Shown: positions 42,957 to 52,798, counted from the first letter of the stretch. The stretch: 64,000 bases of DNA from UBA7328 sp965247965 (GCA_965247965.1 OZ252053.1:4402001-4466000); one strand, 5' to 3'. The notes: a model not told the origin generated them from the letters alone. A program made the numbers and translations.

Positions 42957-44825
42957 TTAAGAAATGACTTTCAAATAGCGCAATCTTCTCTTGACCTCAC
43001 TATTCTCTGTGACAATAGCGGCTATTTTATCCAATTGAATGTCAAATGAGTACTGATGCGCCCCGTCTTTCATTAGCACTATGGAATTGAGGATCAGTAA
43101 TGCTTCAGCACCATCCCTGGATTTGTACAAGGCGCTGATCATTACCTTTGAAGGATTTTCTGCTTTGATAACACCCAGAAACTCGGCTGCGCGTACCCGG
43201 TTGATTAGTTCTGCATCCGTATTCTTAATTTGGTTTATGTGGGGTATAAGATCCATTGCTTCTTTACCCAAACTACTGCACACCACAAGTGCCCAATATC
43301 GTTCCCACGGATCGCTCGATTGCAGATGTGTTTCTATTTCCATCTTGATCTCTTCGAAATCGGACAGGCTCAAATTGGCGATGTCCACGTAGTTTTCAAT
43401 ATCACCCTTGTGCTTTTGCCCAAATTTTACTGGATCATCAAATGCGTTGTCGATGAGATAAGGCTCAGGATAGAACGAGAGATCAGGCATTTCCTTGACC
43501 TGTCTGGTGAGTCGAGCGCGCATGTCGCTCAAGACATCCACATGTCCTACATCATCGGCGAGATTATTTGTTTCGAACGGATCGACTTCCAGGTCAAATA
43601 GTAGTTCGGGCGCCCTGGGTTCGAAGAAGCGCGATTGCGCATGGTTAAGTTCATTTTTTTCGTGTAGATCCTTCCATTCCCTGTAGGCCATCTGTAGATA
43701 GCGATAATTGTTCATCAGACCATCGTAGTTAAAAGGTTGGTAGCTTCTGATGTATTTATATTTACCTTTTCGCAGGGAACGCACCATGTCGTATTTCTCA
43801 TCAAATCTATCGGCATAGCTAAATGTTTCGTCCCGTTCATTTAATTCCTGTTTAGTGATATTTTTTCCAAGAAACGCTTGGCCATCAATCGCTTCCGGGA
43901 TATCAATTCCGGCCAAATTCAAAACAGTGGGAGCGAAGTCGATAAAACTTACAAAACCGTGGATTGTACTACCGGGATAAGTTTTGCATGCTCGCTTATA
44001 CGCCCGTGGCACATACACCACCAAGGGTATGTGAAGGCCTGTTTCGTAGAGATATCCCTTGCTTCCAGGAAGAACCCCACCGTGATCAGCGAAGTAGAAG
44101 ATTATCGTATTGTCAAGCAATCCGTCTTTTTTCAGTTCTTCGACCACTTCCCCCACTTGTCGATCCATCGCCTGTATCTTATCGCGGTAGTAGGCATTGG
44201 TAAATCTGAAAAGCGCTGTTGATGGGTGATTCGGAAAGATTTTGACTGTTTTAGGATCGAGTGTAGTGGCCACGGTATCCATCAGTGCCTCGTTAAAGTG
44301 CAACCGGCTTTCGTGCGTAGTCACGATGTTAGAAACATGGAAGAAAGGTTGCCCTGCTTGTCTATTCTTCCAACTTGCATCCCTTGACGATTCGTCCCAG
44401 ACATCGTCCTTCTTGGTGACGTTGTAATCTTCTTTACTATTGTTGGAGGTGTAGTATCCGGCTTTTCTCAAATAAGCCGGAAACATCTCGAGATTTTCAG
44501 GCATAGGTACGATCTTAAGTTTTCTGTGGAATTGGGTGCCGATGCGTGGCCCGTAACAACCGGAGATTAGCGTAGAACGAGCTACGCTGCATACGGGTGC
44601 ATTGGAGAATGCTCTGGTAAAAGTAATTCCCCGTTCTGCCAGCCATTCGATATTTGGTGTTTCTATTCCATCTTCGTCGAATAGTTTTAAGTAGTGTTTT
44701 GAGTTGTCTTCTGATGTGATCCAGACGATATTGGGAGGGGGCAGAATGGCTTCTTTATGACAGCTCAGATTAGCGGTAAGAATGAGAAAAAGGCTATTGA
44801 CAAGTATGTAAGTAAGATATTTCAT
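42957..44825 (-). CDS. Sulfatase, predicted lipoprotein, with C-terminal helical repeats
   Basis: The best start is the ATG at 44825, which gives a lipoprotein signal (MKYLTYILVNSLFLILTANL then SC); a longer frame begins at 44855. The alkaline-phosphatase-superfamily sulfatase fold is seen from NIVWITSEDNSKHY on. The formylglycine site reads APVCSVARSTLISG near residue 80: the modified Cys and the Arg at +4 are present, but the usual Pro/Ala at +2 is Val. The metal-site motif FYFADHGGVLPGSKGYLYE is intact. The final 130 residues look like HEAT-type helical repeats (DPWERYWALVVCSSLG, then INRVRAAEFLGVIKAENPSK). It probably removes sulfate esters from polysaccharides at the cell envelope. MITE B ends 42 bases after the stop codon. 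Confidence 0.88.
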   Translation of the reverse strand: MKYLTYILVNSLFLILTANLSCHKEAILPPPNIVWITSEDNSKHYLKLFDEDGIETPNIEWLAERGITFTRAFSNAPVCSVARSTLISGCYGPRIGTQFHRKLKIVPMPENLEMFPAYLRKAGYYTSNNSKEDYNVTKKDDVWDESSRDASWKNRQAGQPFFHVSNIVTTHESRLHFNEALMDTVATTLDPKTVKIFPNHPSTALFRFTNAYYRDKIQAMDRQVGEVVEELKKDGLLDNTIIFYFADHGGVLPGSKGYLYETGLHIPLVVYVPRAYKRACKTYPGSTIHGFVSFIDFAPTVLNLAGIDIPEAIDGQAFLGKNITKQELNERDETFSYADRFDEKYDMVRSLRKGKYKYIRSYQPFNYDGLMNNYRYLQMAYREWKDLHEKNELNHAQSRFFEPRAPELLFDLEVDPFETNNLADDVGHVDVLSDMRARLTRQVKEMPDLSFYPEPYLIDNAFDDPVKFGQKHKGDIENYVDIANLSLSDFEEIKMEIETHLQSSDPWERYWALVVCSSLGKEAMDLIPHINQIKNTDAELINRVRAAEFLGVIKAENPSKVMISALYKSRDGAEALLILNSIVLMKDGAHQYSFDIQLDKIAAIVTENSEVKRRLRYLKVIS

Positions 44826-44975
44826 TTGTATGCGGCTTATTATTGGCTTCGCCAATTTACTCCTTTTCTATAACGAAAGTTATGAATCATTTACCTATAA
44901 AATCTTGTGAAAAAACAATGAATGAAGAATTAAGGCCTCAAAAAATAAGTTATTACAAATATCATTTCAATATTA

Positions 44976-45464
44976 ATGAAACAAATATTTCTTCTATTTT
45001 TCTTTATAAGCGGAACCTTAAGTGGTCAGTCCGATTATGAAGAAGAATATCTCAAGGCCTACGCAGAAAACATAAAAAAAGAATTCATCAATGATATCTA
45101 CATACCCAAAAGTTTTGAAGATGCATTTGATGAGCTAAAACGCCTCACTGAGCCCGGAACATTGGAAAAATTCAAAAATGCTTCGGAGGAAACGGTGTCC
45201 AAAAAATTACATTTTGGCCTCGGGCGATGGATGGCTGTAAACTGGAATTTTGAAGGCGGCTCCAGACTTTCGCATCAAATGAAAGAAATAGGAGTCAGTT
45301 TTCCGGATGATATGGTGCAGTTAATGATTGTTTCATTTCATCGTCATTTGAATGGCAAAACATTGCTTCTGGAACAACAGGCTATGCTTTATTATGAGAA
45401 GAGAAAAAAAGAAAACGAAGAGCGCCTAAAACGAGCCAATGTTTTGAATCAGGATAACCACTAA
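44976..45464 (+). CDS. Secreted DUF6794-type protein
   Basis: 162 residues with a signal peptide (MKQIFLLFFFISGTLSGQ). The mature part has IYIPKSFEDAFDELKRLTEP, then KLHFGLGRWMAVNWNF, GSRLSHQMKEIGVSFPDDM and a SFHRHLNG motif, matching what I recall of the DUF6794 family. Function is unknown. It is transcribed in the same direction as topA, about 100 bases upstream of it, and divergently from the sulfatase. Confidence 0.7.
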   Translation: MKQIFLLFFFISGTLSGQSDYEEEYLKAYAENIKKEFINDIYIPKSFEDAFDELKRLTEPGTLEKFKNASEETVSKKLHFGLGRWMAVNWNFEGGSRLSHQMKEIGVSFPDDMVQLMIVSFHRHLNGKTLLLEQQAMLYYEKRKKENEERLKRANVLNQDNH

Positions 45465-45521
45465 GTTTCTTTCTGCAAAAAATCGAGTAAAAATTTAACC
45501 CATTTCAATTCTTAAAATATT

Positions 45522-45529
45522 TAGTTTTG
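45522..45529 (+). promoter_or_regulatory. Possible topA promoter, -7 element
   Basis: TAGTTTTG matches the Bacteroidota -7 consensus TAnnTTTG and lies 34 bases before the topA ATG. A clear -33 TTTG is not seen (only TTTA-type sequence upstream), so support is moderate. Confidence 0.4.
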
Positions 45530-45562
45530 CCGCTTTTAGAACATACTGGAAAATAACTGTAC

Positions 45563-48061
45563 ATGCCCAAAAATTTGTTAATCGTCGAATCTCCCGCCAA
45601 AGCAAAGACAATTGAAAAGTATCTAGGCAAGGATTTTAGAGTAAAATCAAGCCTTGGTCATATCCGCGATCTTGATAAAGGCAATAAAGGGGTTAATGTC
45701 GAGAAAGGATTCGAACCAAAATATGTCGTCTCTCCCGAAAAGAAAAAAATCGTAAAAGAACTCAAGGAGGCCATGAAATCAGCTGAAGAAGTATGGCTTG
45801 CTACAGACGAAGATCGAGAAGGGGAAGCTATCTCGTGGCATCTCTGTCAGGTGCTCGGGCTTGATCTCGAAACCACAAAAAGAATTGTTTTCAGGGAGAT
45901 CACCAAGTCTGCCATCCAGAGAGCGCTGCAATCCCCTCGAATAGTAGATATCAACCTGGTCAATGCACAGCAGGCCAGAAGAGTGCTCGATCGCCTGGTC
46001 GGATTCGAATTGAGTGAAATACTCTGGCGCAAAGTGAAACACAGCCTTTCTGCAGGAAGAGTGCAGAGTGTAGCTGTTAAATTAATAGCCGAAAGAGAGC
46101 GCGAAATCCAAAAGTTTCAATCTAGGCCGTACTTCAAAATTCAAGCGGACTTCGACGTTAAAAACGAACAGGGGAACCTGGTCAAACTAAAATCAGAGTT
46201 GAGCGAACGGATAGATACACTTTCCGGTGCGGAGGATTTTGTCAATAAATGTGTGGATGGGGAATATCAAATTCAAGATATCCAGGTAAAACCATTAAAA
46301 CGAAATCCAGCTCCACCGTTTACCACTTCCACCCTGCAACAGGACGTCAGTAGAAAACTTGGTTTCAGTGTGAATCGCACAATGTCCACTGCCCAGCAGC
46401 TTTACGAGCAAGGATTTATTACTTATATGAGGACGGATTCGACAAGCCTTAGCCGATTGGCTCTTGGTACTGCTGCTGACGTTATTACCTCGAAATACGG
46501 TGATAAGTACCTGAAAACCAGGCAGTTCAAACCGAAGAGCAGCAACGCCCAGGAAGCGCACGAGGCAATCCGGCCCACATTTATCGAGAATGAAGTTGTC
46601 AGTTCTAATCGCGATCAACAGCGGTTGTACGAATTGGTCAGAAAACGCACATTGGCATCGCAAATGGCAAGTGCAGAAATTGAAAAAACTACTGTCGATA
46701 TAGATATCTCTACCATTGCAGACGCTCAACTTAAGGCTGAAGGGGAAGTGTTAAAATTTGACGGCTTTCTCAAGGTCTATATGGAATCCAGGGACGACGA
46801 TGGCGAATCGGAGACAAAAGGAATTCTCCCTCCTCTGACTATAGGCCAGAAATTAGACCTTGACGAACTCAGAGGAATTGAGCGATTCACCAGGCCTCCT
46901 GCCCGCTATACCGAAGCAAGCCTGGTCAAAAAGCTGGAAGAATTGGGCATCGGTAGACCGTCGACTTATGCACCCACGATTACTAAAATCATGGAAGAAA
47001 AGCGTGGCTATGTCACAAAGGAGAACCGAGAAGGTACGCATAGAAATTATACTGTGATCACCCTGAAAAACAAGGCAGTATCCAAAACCAAAGAATCCGA
47101 AATCAGCGGTGCTACTTCCAATCGATTATACGCCTCGGATTTGGGCATACTCGTAACAGATTTTTTAGAGGAACATTTTTCGCAAATAATGCAATACGAT
47201 TTCACTGCTCACATGGAGAATGATATCGATATCATCGCTTCCGGTGAAAAAGAGTGGAAGAAGATGATCGGCGGATTCTATGGCAGTTTTCATGAGACCG
47301 TAGAAAAGACATTAGAATCTGCTAATCGGGTAAAGGGCAGAAGAGATCTCGGTATCGATCCGAAGACGGGATATAAGGTGCTTGTGCAGATGACCCGTTA
47401 TGGCCCTGTCGTGCAAATAGGGGACAGGGGGGAATTGCCCGAAGGCGAAAAACCCAATTTTGCCAATCTCAACCCAGGTCAATCGATGGAGACGGTTACT
47501 TTCGAAGAGGCAATCGAGCTCTTCCAACTACCCAAAAATATAGGTGAATACGAGCGCAAAGAAGTGATCGTAGGTCAGGGTCGTTATGGGCCATATGTCA
47601 AATACGATAAAAAATTTATATCTCTTTCGCAAGGCATGGACCCCCTGAGCGTATTGTTGGATGAAGCCATAGCATTGATCGAGGAGAAGCGCAAAGAGGA
47701 CGCACCTATGGGTACGTTTAAAGATAAACTGATCACAAAAGGAAAAGGCAGGTTTGGCCCATTTTTAAAGTGGGACGGCATATTCGTCAATGTTCCCAAG
47801 AGATATGATTTTCCGAATATTTCTATAGAGGATGCTCATGAACTCATTGCAAAGAAAATAGAAAAGGAGGCCAATCGATATATCCATCAATGGCCAGAGG
47901 TCCATATCGCTATCGAAAACGGCAGATGGGGACCATTTATCCGCAATAAAAAGAAAGCCATCCCACTTCCGAAAGGAAAAGACGGTAAGAAAATGACATC
48001 GGAAGAAGTTAAAGAACTCAAACTTGAGGATGTGAAGAAGATGATAGCGGCTAAAAAATAG
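45563..48061 (+). CDS. topA: DNA topoisomerase I
   Basis: 832 residues, a normal length for Bacteroidota TopA. Type IA topoisomerase: it relaxes negative supercoils through a covalent 5'-phosphotyrosine. The Toprim domain is at the start (LLIVESPAKAKTIEKYL, then ATDEDREGEAISWHL with the acidic metal-binding cluster). The conserved block SAGRVQSVAVKLI is present, and the catalytic Tyr288 lies in QGFITYMRTDSTS. In place of zinc ribbons, the C-terminus has repeats of the type MTRYGPVVQIGD, GQGRYGPYVKYDK, GKGRFGPFLKWDG and NGRWGPFIRNKKK, as in this phylum. Frame intact; ATG start follows a likely TAnnTTTG promoter. Confidence 0.95.
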   Translation: MPKNLLIVESPAKAKTIEKYLGKDFRVKSSLGHIRDLDKGNKGVNVEKGFEPKYVVSPEKKKIVKELKEAMKSAEEVWLATDEDREGEAISWHLCQVLGLDLETTKRIVFREITKSAIQRALQSPRIVDINLVNAQQARRVLDRLVGFELSEILWRKVKHSLSAGRVQSVAVKLIAEREREIQKFQSRPYFKIQADFDVKNEQGNLVKLKSELSERIDTLSGAEDFVNKCVDGEYQIQDIQVKPLKRNPAPPFTTSTLQQDVSRKLGFSVNRTMSTAQQLYEQGFITYMRTDSTSLSRLALGTAADVITSKYGDKYLKTRQFKPKSSNAQEAHEAIRPTFIENEVVSSNRDQQRLYELVRKRTLASQMASAEIEKTTVDIDISTIADAQLKAEGEVLKFDGFLKVYMESRDDDGESETKGILPPLTIGQKLDLDELRGIERFTRPPARYTEASLVKKLEELGIGRPSTYAPTITKIMEEKRGYVTKENREGTHRNYTVITLKNKAVSKTKESEISGATSNRLYASDLGILVTDFLEEHFSQIMQYDFTAHMENDIDIIASGEKEWKKMIGGFYGSFHETVEKTLESANRVKGRRDLGIDPKTGYKVLVQMTRYGPVVQIGDRGELPEGEKPNFANLNPGQSMETVTFEEAIELFQLPKNIGEYERKEVIVGQGRYGPYVKYDKKFISLSQGMDPLSVLLDEAIALIEEKRKEDAPMGTFKDKLITKGKGRFGPFLKWDGIFVNVPKRYDFPNISIEDAHELIAKKIEKEANRYIHQWPEVHIAIENGRWGPFIRNKKKAIPLPKGKDGKKMTSEEVKELKLEDVKKMIAAKK

Positions 48062-48359
48062 TTGGCCCTCGTACGCTCTTTCGAGCTTCAGCCGGTAAAA
48101 CAGTCTGCAAGTCGGCAGTTTGCAGTCTTGCGTAGTGCTTGCTTGATTGCTGCTTCATTAAATGAATGCTATACAGTTTTATTAAGTTGACGGTCATGAT
48201 GGTACTGCATTCATTACCGGGCCATTATGTGATTCTGAGAGGATAAGGATATGTCTTTGAATTGCAAATGCTGGGTAGAAATAAACACATAAAGATGGAC
48301 GAAAACAACTACTAGTGAACAGGACTGCCGACTGCCAACTGCATGGCTGCCGACTGAAA
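48062..48359. other. Intergenic region with short repeats
   Basis: Begins GTTGGCCCTCGTACGCTCTTTCGAGC, in which GCTC-TTTC-GAGC forms a small hairpin; a close relative follows the giant gene at 23251. It also has CAGTCTGCAAG and CTGCCGACTGCCAACTGC (about 48325-48342), which is the same class of CTGCC repeats found in other gaps. No gene seen. Confidence 0.45.
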
Positions 48360-49067
48360 CTACGTCTTCAAAAGATACTTTCTAAACCGCTTTGCAAAAT
48401 CCTTCATCCGACGGAGCTGTGCAGGTGTGAATTTGTCGACGTCCGGATTATAAGTCATATGATTTCTAGTCATCTCTTGTGTGTTATTCAATCCTAATAA
48501 TTCTATATCCAGACTATTCATCTCCCATGGGTGACTCAGCCCCAGGAAATGGCCCATTTCGTGCACGATGGTAGATTTTGCCTGAAGCGCTTTATATGCC
48601 AGAAACATCCTATCAAAGCTAGGGCTATTGTCTTCATAGGTGCGGTGCATACCTCGTAGAATAGGAGTGAAGCCCATTAATGATTGATCTCCATTTGAAG
48701 GAGTAAATGTTTCAAGAAGATAGATATTTATCGCACCTTCTTCTTCGATGCCGTCTACCAGTTGATGTACATTGGCATCTGCTTTTTCTATATAATCAGT
48801 GTACAATTTGGGAAGAAATTCGTGCTTGTAGTCCATGAAAAGTTGGTTTAATTCGAACTTCACGCTTCCTTCGAATTCCTGGTTGAGATATTCAATGTTC
48901 TTACCAATTTTCAAGATGGCCTCCTGATCGACATCCTCTCGACCCATTAGGTAAAAATTAAGCTTGAGTACGGGAGCTGCCGCGGTATTTTCAGCACTCC
49001 ACGGAGACTCCGCAGAGAAAAGGAGATTGAATAGCAATATGTAGATAATACTTGTCAATCCAGCCAA
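48360..49067 (-). CDS. Metzincin zinc metalloprotease, pappalysin-like
   Basis: 235 residues with a short hydrophobic N-terminus (TSIIYILLFNLLFSAES) that probably acts as a signal peptide. The zinc site VHEMGHFLGLSHPW (about residues 167-180) is the extended HExxHxxGxxH of metzincins. The downstream MTYNPDVDKFTPAQLRRM provides the Met-turn and the FTxxQxxRM pattern of M43-type (pappalysin/cytophagalysin) peptidases. It is likely to cleave proteins outside the cytoplasm; the substrate is unknown. It lies 19 bases after lpxB, same strand, and may be co-transcribed with it. Confidence 0.8.
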   Translation of the reverse strand: MAGLTSIIYILLFNLLFSAESPWSAENTAAAPVLKLNFYLMGREDVDQEAILKIGKNIEYLNQEFEGSVKFELNQLFMDYKHEFLPKLYTDYIEKADANVHQLVDGIEEEGAINIYLLETFTPSNGDQSLMGFTPILRGMHRTYEDNSPSFDRMFLAYKALQAKSTIVHEMGHFLGLSHPWEMNSLDIELLGLNNTQEMTRNHMTYNPDVDKFTPAQLRRMKDFAKRFRKYLLKT

Positions 49068-49086
49068 TTTTTGAGGTAATAATAAT

Positions 49087-50202
49087 TTAACTGTTTTTAT
49101 TAGTTTTTAGTATGTTCTGAGCTACCTTTAGCGCTGCAAATTCTTTGCCAAGTGCATCTCGTATTTCTGCATAATCTTGTGTTATTCTTTGGATATGTCG
49201 CCTATTTTCCAATAATAAAAGGGAACTTTCCAGATTTCTTATATTAAAATCTGATTGGATAAGCTCGTTTACGCATGGTTTGTCGAGAATTAGATTGGGC
49301 AGAGAAATAAACCTGGTTTTTAGAAGGTTTTTTGCCAAAAAATAATTCAGCGAAGAAGTCCTGTATATTACAATTTGAGGTACGCCTACCAGTGCAGCTT
49401 CCAATGTAGCAGTGCCAGAAGTGACAATCGCCATATTAGCGTTTTGTAGAAGTTCATAGGTGCTGTCAAAAGCTATCTGCAGACGGTCCGAGCTCTCCAT
49501 TTTTAACCATTTGTGATATAATGCAACCGGGATATTCGAAACAGCAGCCATGCTCCAAAGATGGCGTGGATTACTCTTGATTAATTGGCCAAGGACGGGA
49601 AGTGTTTTCTGAATTTCCTGGATTCTACTGCCCGGCAGTAAAGCAATCCTATTTTTTTTCACGCCAGTTAAAGACTCACTCTCAGGTTTATGATCAAGGT
49701 CATGCGTAATTCGGATGAGCGGATGCCCTACATAGGTGGCATTAATTCTACTTTTTCTAAAATAATCTTCTTCAAATGGAAGGATGCAGTAGAGATGGTC
49801 TATATACTTTCTAATTTTTTTTACCCTCGATTCTCTCCAAGCCCAGGTTTTTGGCGCAATGTACCAATGTGTGACAAGGTCATGGCCTTTTGCCCACCGG
49901 GCGATTCTCATGTTAAATCCTGAAAAGTCGATGAATAGAACGGCTGCCGGAGCAAAATGGTCAATTTGACTTTTGCATCTTTTGAACAGCGCCAAAAGTC
50001 TTGGCAATTTCATAGCGACTTCAATAAAGCCCATGACGTTGAGCTCGCTTATATGTGTTGTTATTTGCGCTCCAGCAGCGGCCATTTTGTCTCCACCCCA
50101 AGCCATAATCTCGATATTAGAATCAAGATCCCTTAAACATTCTACCACCTGCGAACCGTAAAGATCACCGGAAGTTTCGCCTGCTATGATGAAGAGCCGC
50201 AT
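49087..50202 (-). CDS. lpxB: Lipid-A-disaccharide synthase
   Basis: 371 residues, normal length. LpxB joins UDP-2,3-diacylglucosamine to lipid X to make the lipid A disaccharide at the inner membrane. Family signatures: IAGETSGDLYGSQVVE at the N-terminus, GVDxxM-type GGDKMAAAGAQ, ELNVMGFIEV, FIDFSGFNMRIA, YIAPKTWAWRESR, VGHPL and the nucleotide-sugar site SGTATLEAALVGVPQIVIYR. Its presence shows that the organism makes an outer membrane with lipid A. It follows surE and a small membrane gene in the same direction. Confidence 0.95.
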   Translation of the reverse strand: MRLFIIAGETSGDLYGSQVVECLRDLDSNIEIMAWGGDKMAAAGAQITTHISELNVMGFIEVAMKLPRLLALFKRCKSQIDHFAPAAVLFIDFSGFNMRIARWAKGHDLVTHWYIAPKTWAWRESRVKKIRKYIDHLYCILPFEEDYFRKSRINATYVGHPLIRITHDLDHKPESESLTGVKKNRIALLPGSRIQEIQKTLPVLGQLIKSNPRHLWSMAAVSNIPVALYHKWLKMESSDRLQIAFDSTYELLQNANMAIVTSGTATLEAALVGVPQIVIYRTSSLNYFLAKNLLKTRFISLPNLILDKPCVNELIQSDFNIRNLESSLLLLENRRHIQRITQDYAEIRDALGKEFAALKVAQNILKTNKNS

Positions 50203-50282
50203 CTAACTAGGATTTCAGGATTATAGGATTAGCATTTCAGTTTTGTCGCTCGCGTATTCGGCGTATATCACTTTTTTACCAC

Positions 50283-50600
50283 CTAAAAATCGATCATAAG
50301 TTCCCTATAAAAAACAAAAAACCAGATCATAGCTCCGATAAATGTGATAATCAAGATACCGCGAAGAGATTTTCCAGTGTATCGATTGTTGTAGAAATGG
50401 ATAAAAAAAGCGTTCGAACAAAGTGCAATGAGGGTTATCGTCCTAAGCCTTTTCCCGCCCAAAGGATCGGCGACCTCATCGATCATACCTGCATTCGTGC
50501 CCCATTCAAATAGCATAAGCAAGACTCCAAAAGCCATAAAGGGAAAGACTGATCCTATTAAAAATCCAATCCAAATACTGTCTTTTTTTAACAGATCCAT
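50283..50600 (-). CDS. Small membrane protein between surE and lpxB
   Basis: 105 residues with three predicted membrane segments (WIGFLIGSVFPFMAFGVLLM, TITLIALCSNAFFIHFY, GILIITFIGAMIWFFVF) separated by short loops. It begins 12 bases after the surE stop, so it is very probably co-translated with it. A small membrane protein at this place is common in Bacteroidota, but I do not know a function. Confidence 0.7.
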   Translation of the reverse strand: MDLLKKDSIWIGFLIGSVFPFMAFGVLLMLFEWGTNAGMIDEVADPLGGKRLRTITLIALCSNAFFIHFYNNRYTGKSLRGILIITFIGAMIWFFVFYRELMIDF

Positions 50601-50612
50601 TTTAACAATCTC

Positions 50613-51392
50613 TTATGAGTTGACTCCGTTTTCCAAATCCTTCAAATATGCAATGGATTGGTGATGGGTCAGATCGTGATATGAGGGTACAACAGATACA
50701 TAGCCATTGGTCAATGCCCATATATCAGAATCCGTGGCGTCATCATTCACTACAAATTTGCCTGTGAGCCAGTAGTATTTTTCTCCCCGCGGATCTTGTG
50801 ATTCTCTGAATTCTTCTAACCAACTTCCATCTCCCTGACGGCAGATTTTTAAGCCTTTTATTTTCGCCAATGGCAGATCCGGAATGTTGACATTGAGCAG
50901 CTTCCCGGCGCCTAACTCATTTTCCAAGGCATATTTCATGATCTTGCGCGCATAGTATTTTGACGGTTCGAAATCTGCTTCGAATGAAAGATTTAAAAGG
51001 GAAAATCCAATTGACTTAGTGCCTTCGAGGCTCGCCTCCATTGCTGCCGACATCGTACCGGAATAGATAATATTGATCGAGGCATTTGAGCCGTGATTGA
51101 TACCGGATACGCAGAGATCGACTTCACGTCCTTTGAGCACGACGTGCTTTGCCAGTTTTACGCAATCTACAGGTGTGCCCGAGCATTCGTATGCTTTTAC
51201 ACCTTCGAATACATTCACTTTGTGCAACCTAAGCGGTGCGGTGAGAGTTATGGCATGGCCCCGGCCACTTTGCGGCGAATTGGGTGCAACCACGACCACT
51301 TCACCGAGTTCTCTGGCAATCTCAACCAAAGCCTTGATACCCGGGGCGAACATACCGTCGTCATTAGTCACCAGTATAAGTGCCTTGTTCAT
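50613..51392 (-). CDS. surE: 5'/3'-nucleotidase SurE
   Basis: 259 residues. A metal-dependent nucleoside monophosphate phosphatase associated with stationary-phase survival. Motifs: ILVTNDDGMFAPGI (metal-binding Asp pair), VVAPNSPQSGRGHAIT, CSGTPVDCVKLA, SGINHGSNASINIIYSGTMS and AAMEA. Complete and intact. First gene of the minus-strand run surE - membrane protein - lpxB - metalloprotease. Confidence 0.95.
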   Translation of the reverse strand: MNKALILVTNDDGMFAPGIKALVEIARELGEVVVVAPNSPQSGRGHAITLTAPLRLHKVNVFEGVKAYECSGTPVDCVKLAKHVVLKGREVDLCVSGINHGSNASINIIYSGTMSAAMEASLEGTKSIGFSLLNLSFEADFEPSKYYARKIMKYALENELGAGKLLNVNIPDLPLAKIKGLKICRQGDGSWLEEFRESQDPRGEKYYWLTGKFVVNDDATDSDIWALTNGYVSVVPSYHDLTHHQSIAYLKDLENGVNS

Positions 51393-51563
51393 TTGGTCAA
51401 TGAATTATTGGAGCAAAAATAACATTAGATATAGGTTTCTAAATCCTGTCAGGTTATCATGCTAATAAGGACAAGATAAAATCGAACTTGTTCATTTTAT
51501 TATGGAAACCTGGAAGGTTTAAATGCGTTGTCTTTATCTATGTGATCTAATTCTTAGCACCAA

Positions 51564-52565
51564 ATGGCAAAGAAAGGAGTATTACTCATTAATCTCGGTA
51601 CGCCCGATAGCCCTACCTGGAATGGCCTTAGAAGGTATTTGAATCAATTTCTCACGGATAAAAGAGTGATTGACCTGCCGTGGTTGTTCAGAAATATTCT
51701 CTTTAAAGGAATAGTTGTGCCTATGCGCTCGAGACGAGTTGCAAAACTTTATAAAAAATTATGGACAGACGAAGGTTCGCCGCTCAAAGTATATGCATAC
51801 AAGGTGGCTAAAGGCGTGCAAAAAAGATTAGGAGATAATTACCAAGTAGAGTTTGCGATGAGGTATCAAAGCCCTTCTATAACCCTGGCAATCAATCGAT
51901 TATGCGAAAGTAATATTTCGGAGATTGTCGTTTTCCCTTTATTTCCTCAGTACGCTTCGGCCACTACAGGCTCAATTTTCGAAGAAGTTATGCGGATAGT
52001 TGGCAAAAAAGAGCAAATACCGAATATTTCATTTATCAACTCCTATTATGATCATGTGCGAATAATTAAAATATTCGCCGATAAAGCAAAAAAGTTCGAT
52101 TTAAAGGAGTATGATCACTTCATATTCTCCTTTCATGGGGTGCCCAAAAGATACCTTAAAAAGGAAAATAATTATTGCAAATGCGATGGAAAGTGTTGCA
52201 CATCGATTGTTGTAGAAAACCAATTTTGCTATTCTGCACAATGCCATGCGACGGCATTTGCCATTGCCGATAAATTGAATTTTCCCAAAGAGAAATATAC
52301 CGTTTGTTTTCAATCGAGATTTGGCCCGGAGGAATGGATACAGCCGTACACAAACGAAGTGATAAAAGAGCATTTGCGAAAAGGCAATAAAAACCTTCTG
52401 GTTTTTTCACCCGCATTTGTGGCCGATTGCCTGGAGACGACTATTGAGATCGGTTATGAGTATAGAGAGGAATTTTTAAGAGCGGGTGGTGAGAAGTTGG
52501 ATTTGGTGGAGAGTCTTAATGATGATCCTGGGTGGATGGATGTTATCGCTGAGATGGTGAGGTAG
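51564..52565 (+). CDS. hemH: Ferrochelatase
   Basis: 333 residues. Inserts ferrous iron into protoporphyrin IX, the last step of classical haem synthesis. Motifs: GVLLINLGTPDSPT at the start, LFPQYASATTGS, the catalytic His in FSFHGVPKRYLK, and CFQSRFGPEEWIQP near the end. A Cys-rich stretch (YCKCDGKCC) between the catalytic His and the C-terminal motif is present. Its significance (possible metal or cluster binding) is not clear from sequence. The gene stands alone between divergent surE and a toxin-antitoxin relic. Confidence 0.93.
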   Translation: MAKKGVLLINLGTPDSPTWNGLRRYLNQFLTDKRVIDLPWLFRNILFKGIVVPMRSRRVAKLYKKLWTDEGSPLKVYAYKVAKGVQKRLGDNYQVEFAMRYQSPSITLAINRLCESNISEIVVFPLFPQYASATTGSIFEEVMRIVGKKEQIPNISFINSYYDHVRIIKIFADKAKKFDLKEYDHFIFSFHGVPKRYLKKENNYCKCDGKCCTSIVVENQFCYSAQCHATAFAIADKLNFPKEKYTVCFQSRFGPEEWIQPYTNEVIKEHLRKGNKNLLVFSPAFVADCLETTIEIGYEYREEFLRAGGEKLDLVESLNDDPGWMDVIAEMVR

Positions 52566-52637
52566 GCTGGTAATTCCAAGTTCCCCTACGCTTTGGTCGG
52601 GATCTCTGCCAAACTCCGAAGGAGAGAGGATTTAGGT

Positions 52638-52793
52638 TTATTGAGAGAATCGGCAATAAAAACCTTTTAGAAGTTCAACAGCGCATCGCATTGATGATCG
52701 CGGGAAAAATCAAAGAGAAACCTATAGAGGAGTTATTGAATGAGCTACGAGATTGAATATACCCATGATTTTCAGCGCTCTTTGAAAAAATGA
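52638..52793 (+). pseudogene. Relic of a RelE/YafQ-type toxin-antitoxin pair
   Basis: A frame ending KIKEKPIEELLNELRD, with a stop at about 52755, looks like an antitoxin C-terminus. It overlaps an ATG at 52740 that starts MSYEIEYTHDFQRSLKK, the opening of a RelE-like mRNA interferase, before a stop at 52791-52793. Overlapping antitoxin and toxin genes are typical of such modules, but only 17 toxin codons remain and the rest is replaced by the end of psd. Low-moderate confidence. Confidence 0.45.
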
Positions 52794-52798
52794 GTTAT

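Noticed and set aside
46295..46729. 144-codon minus-strand frame inside topA
   Set aside because: Fully contained in the well-conserved topoisomerase coding sequence, without a family match.
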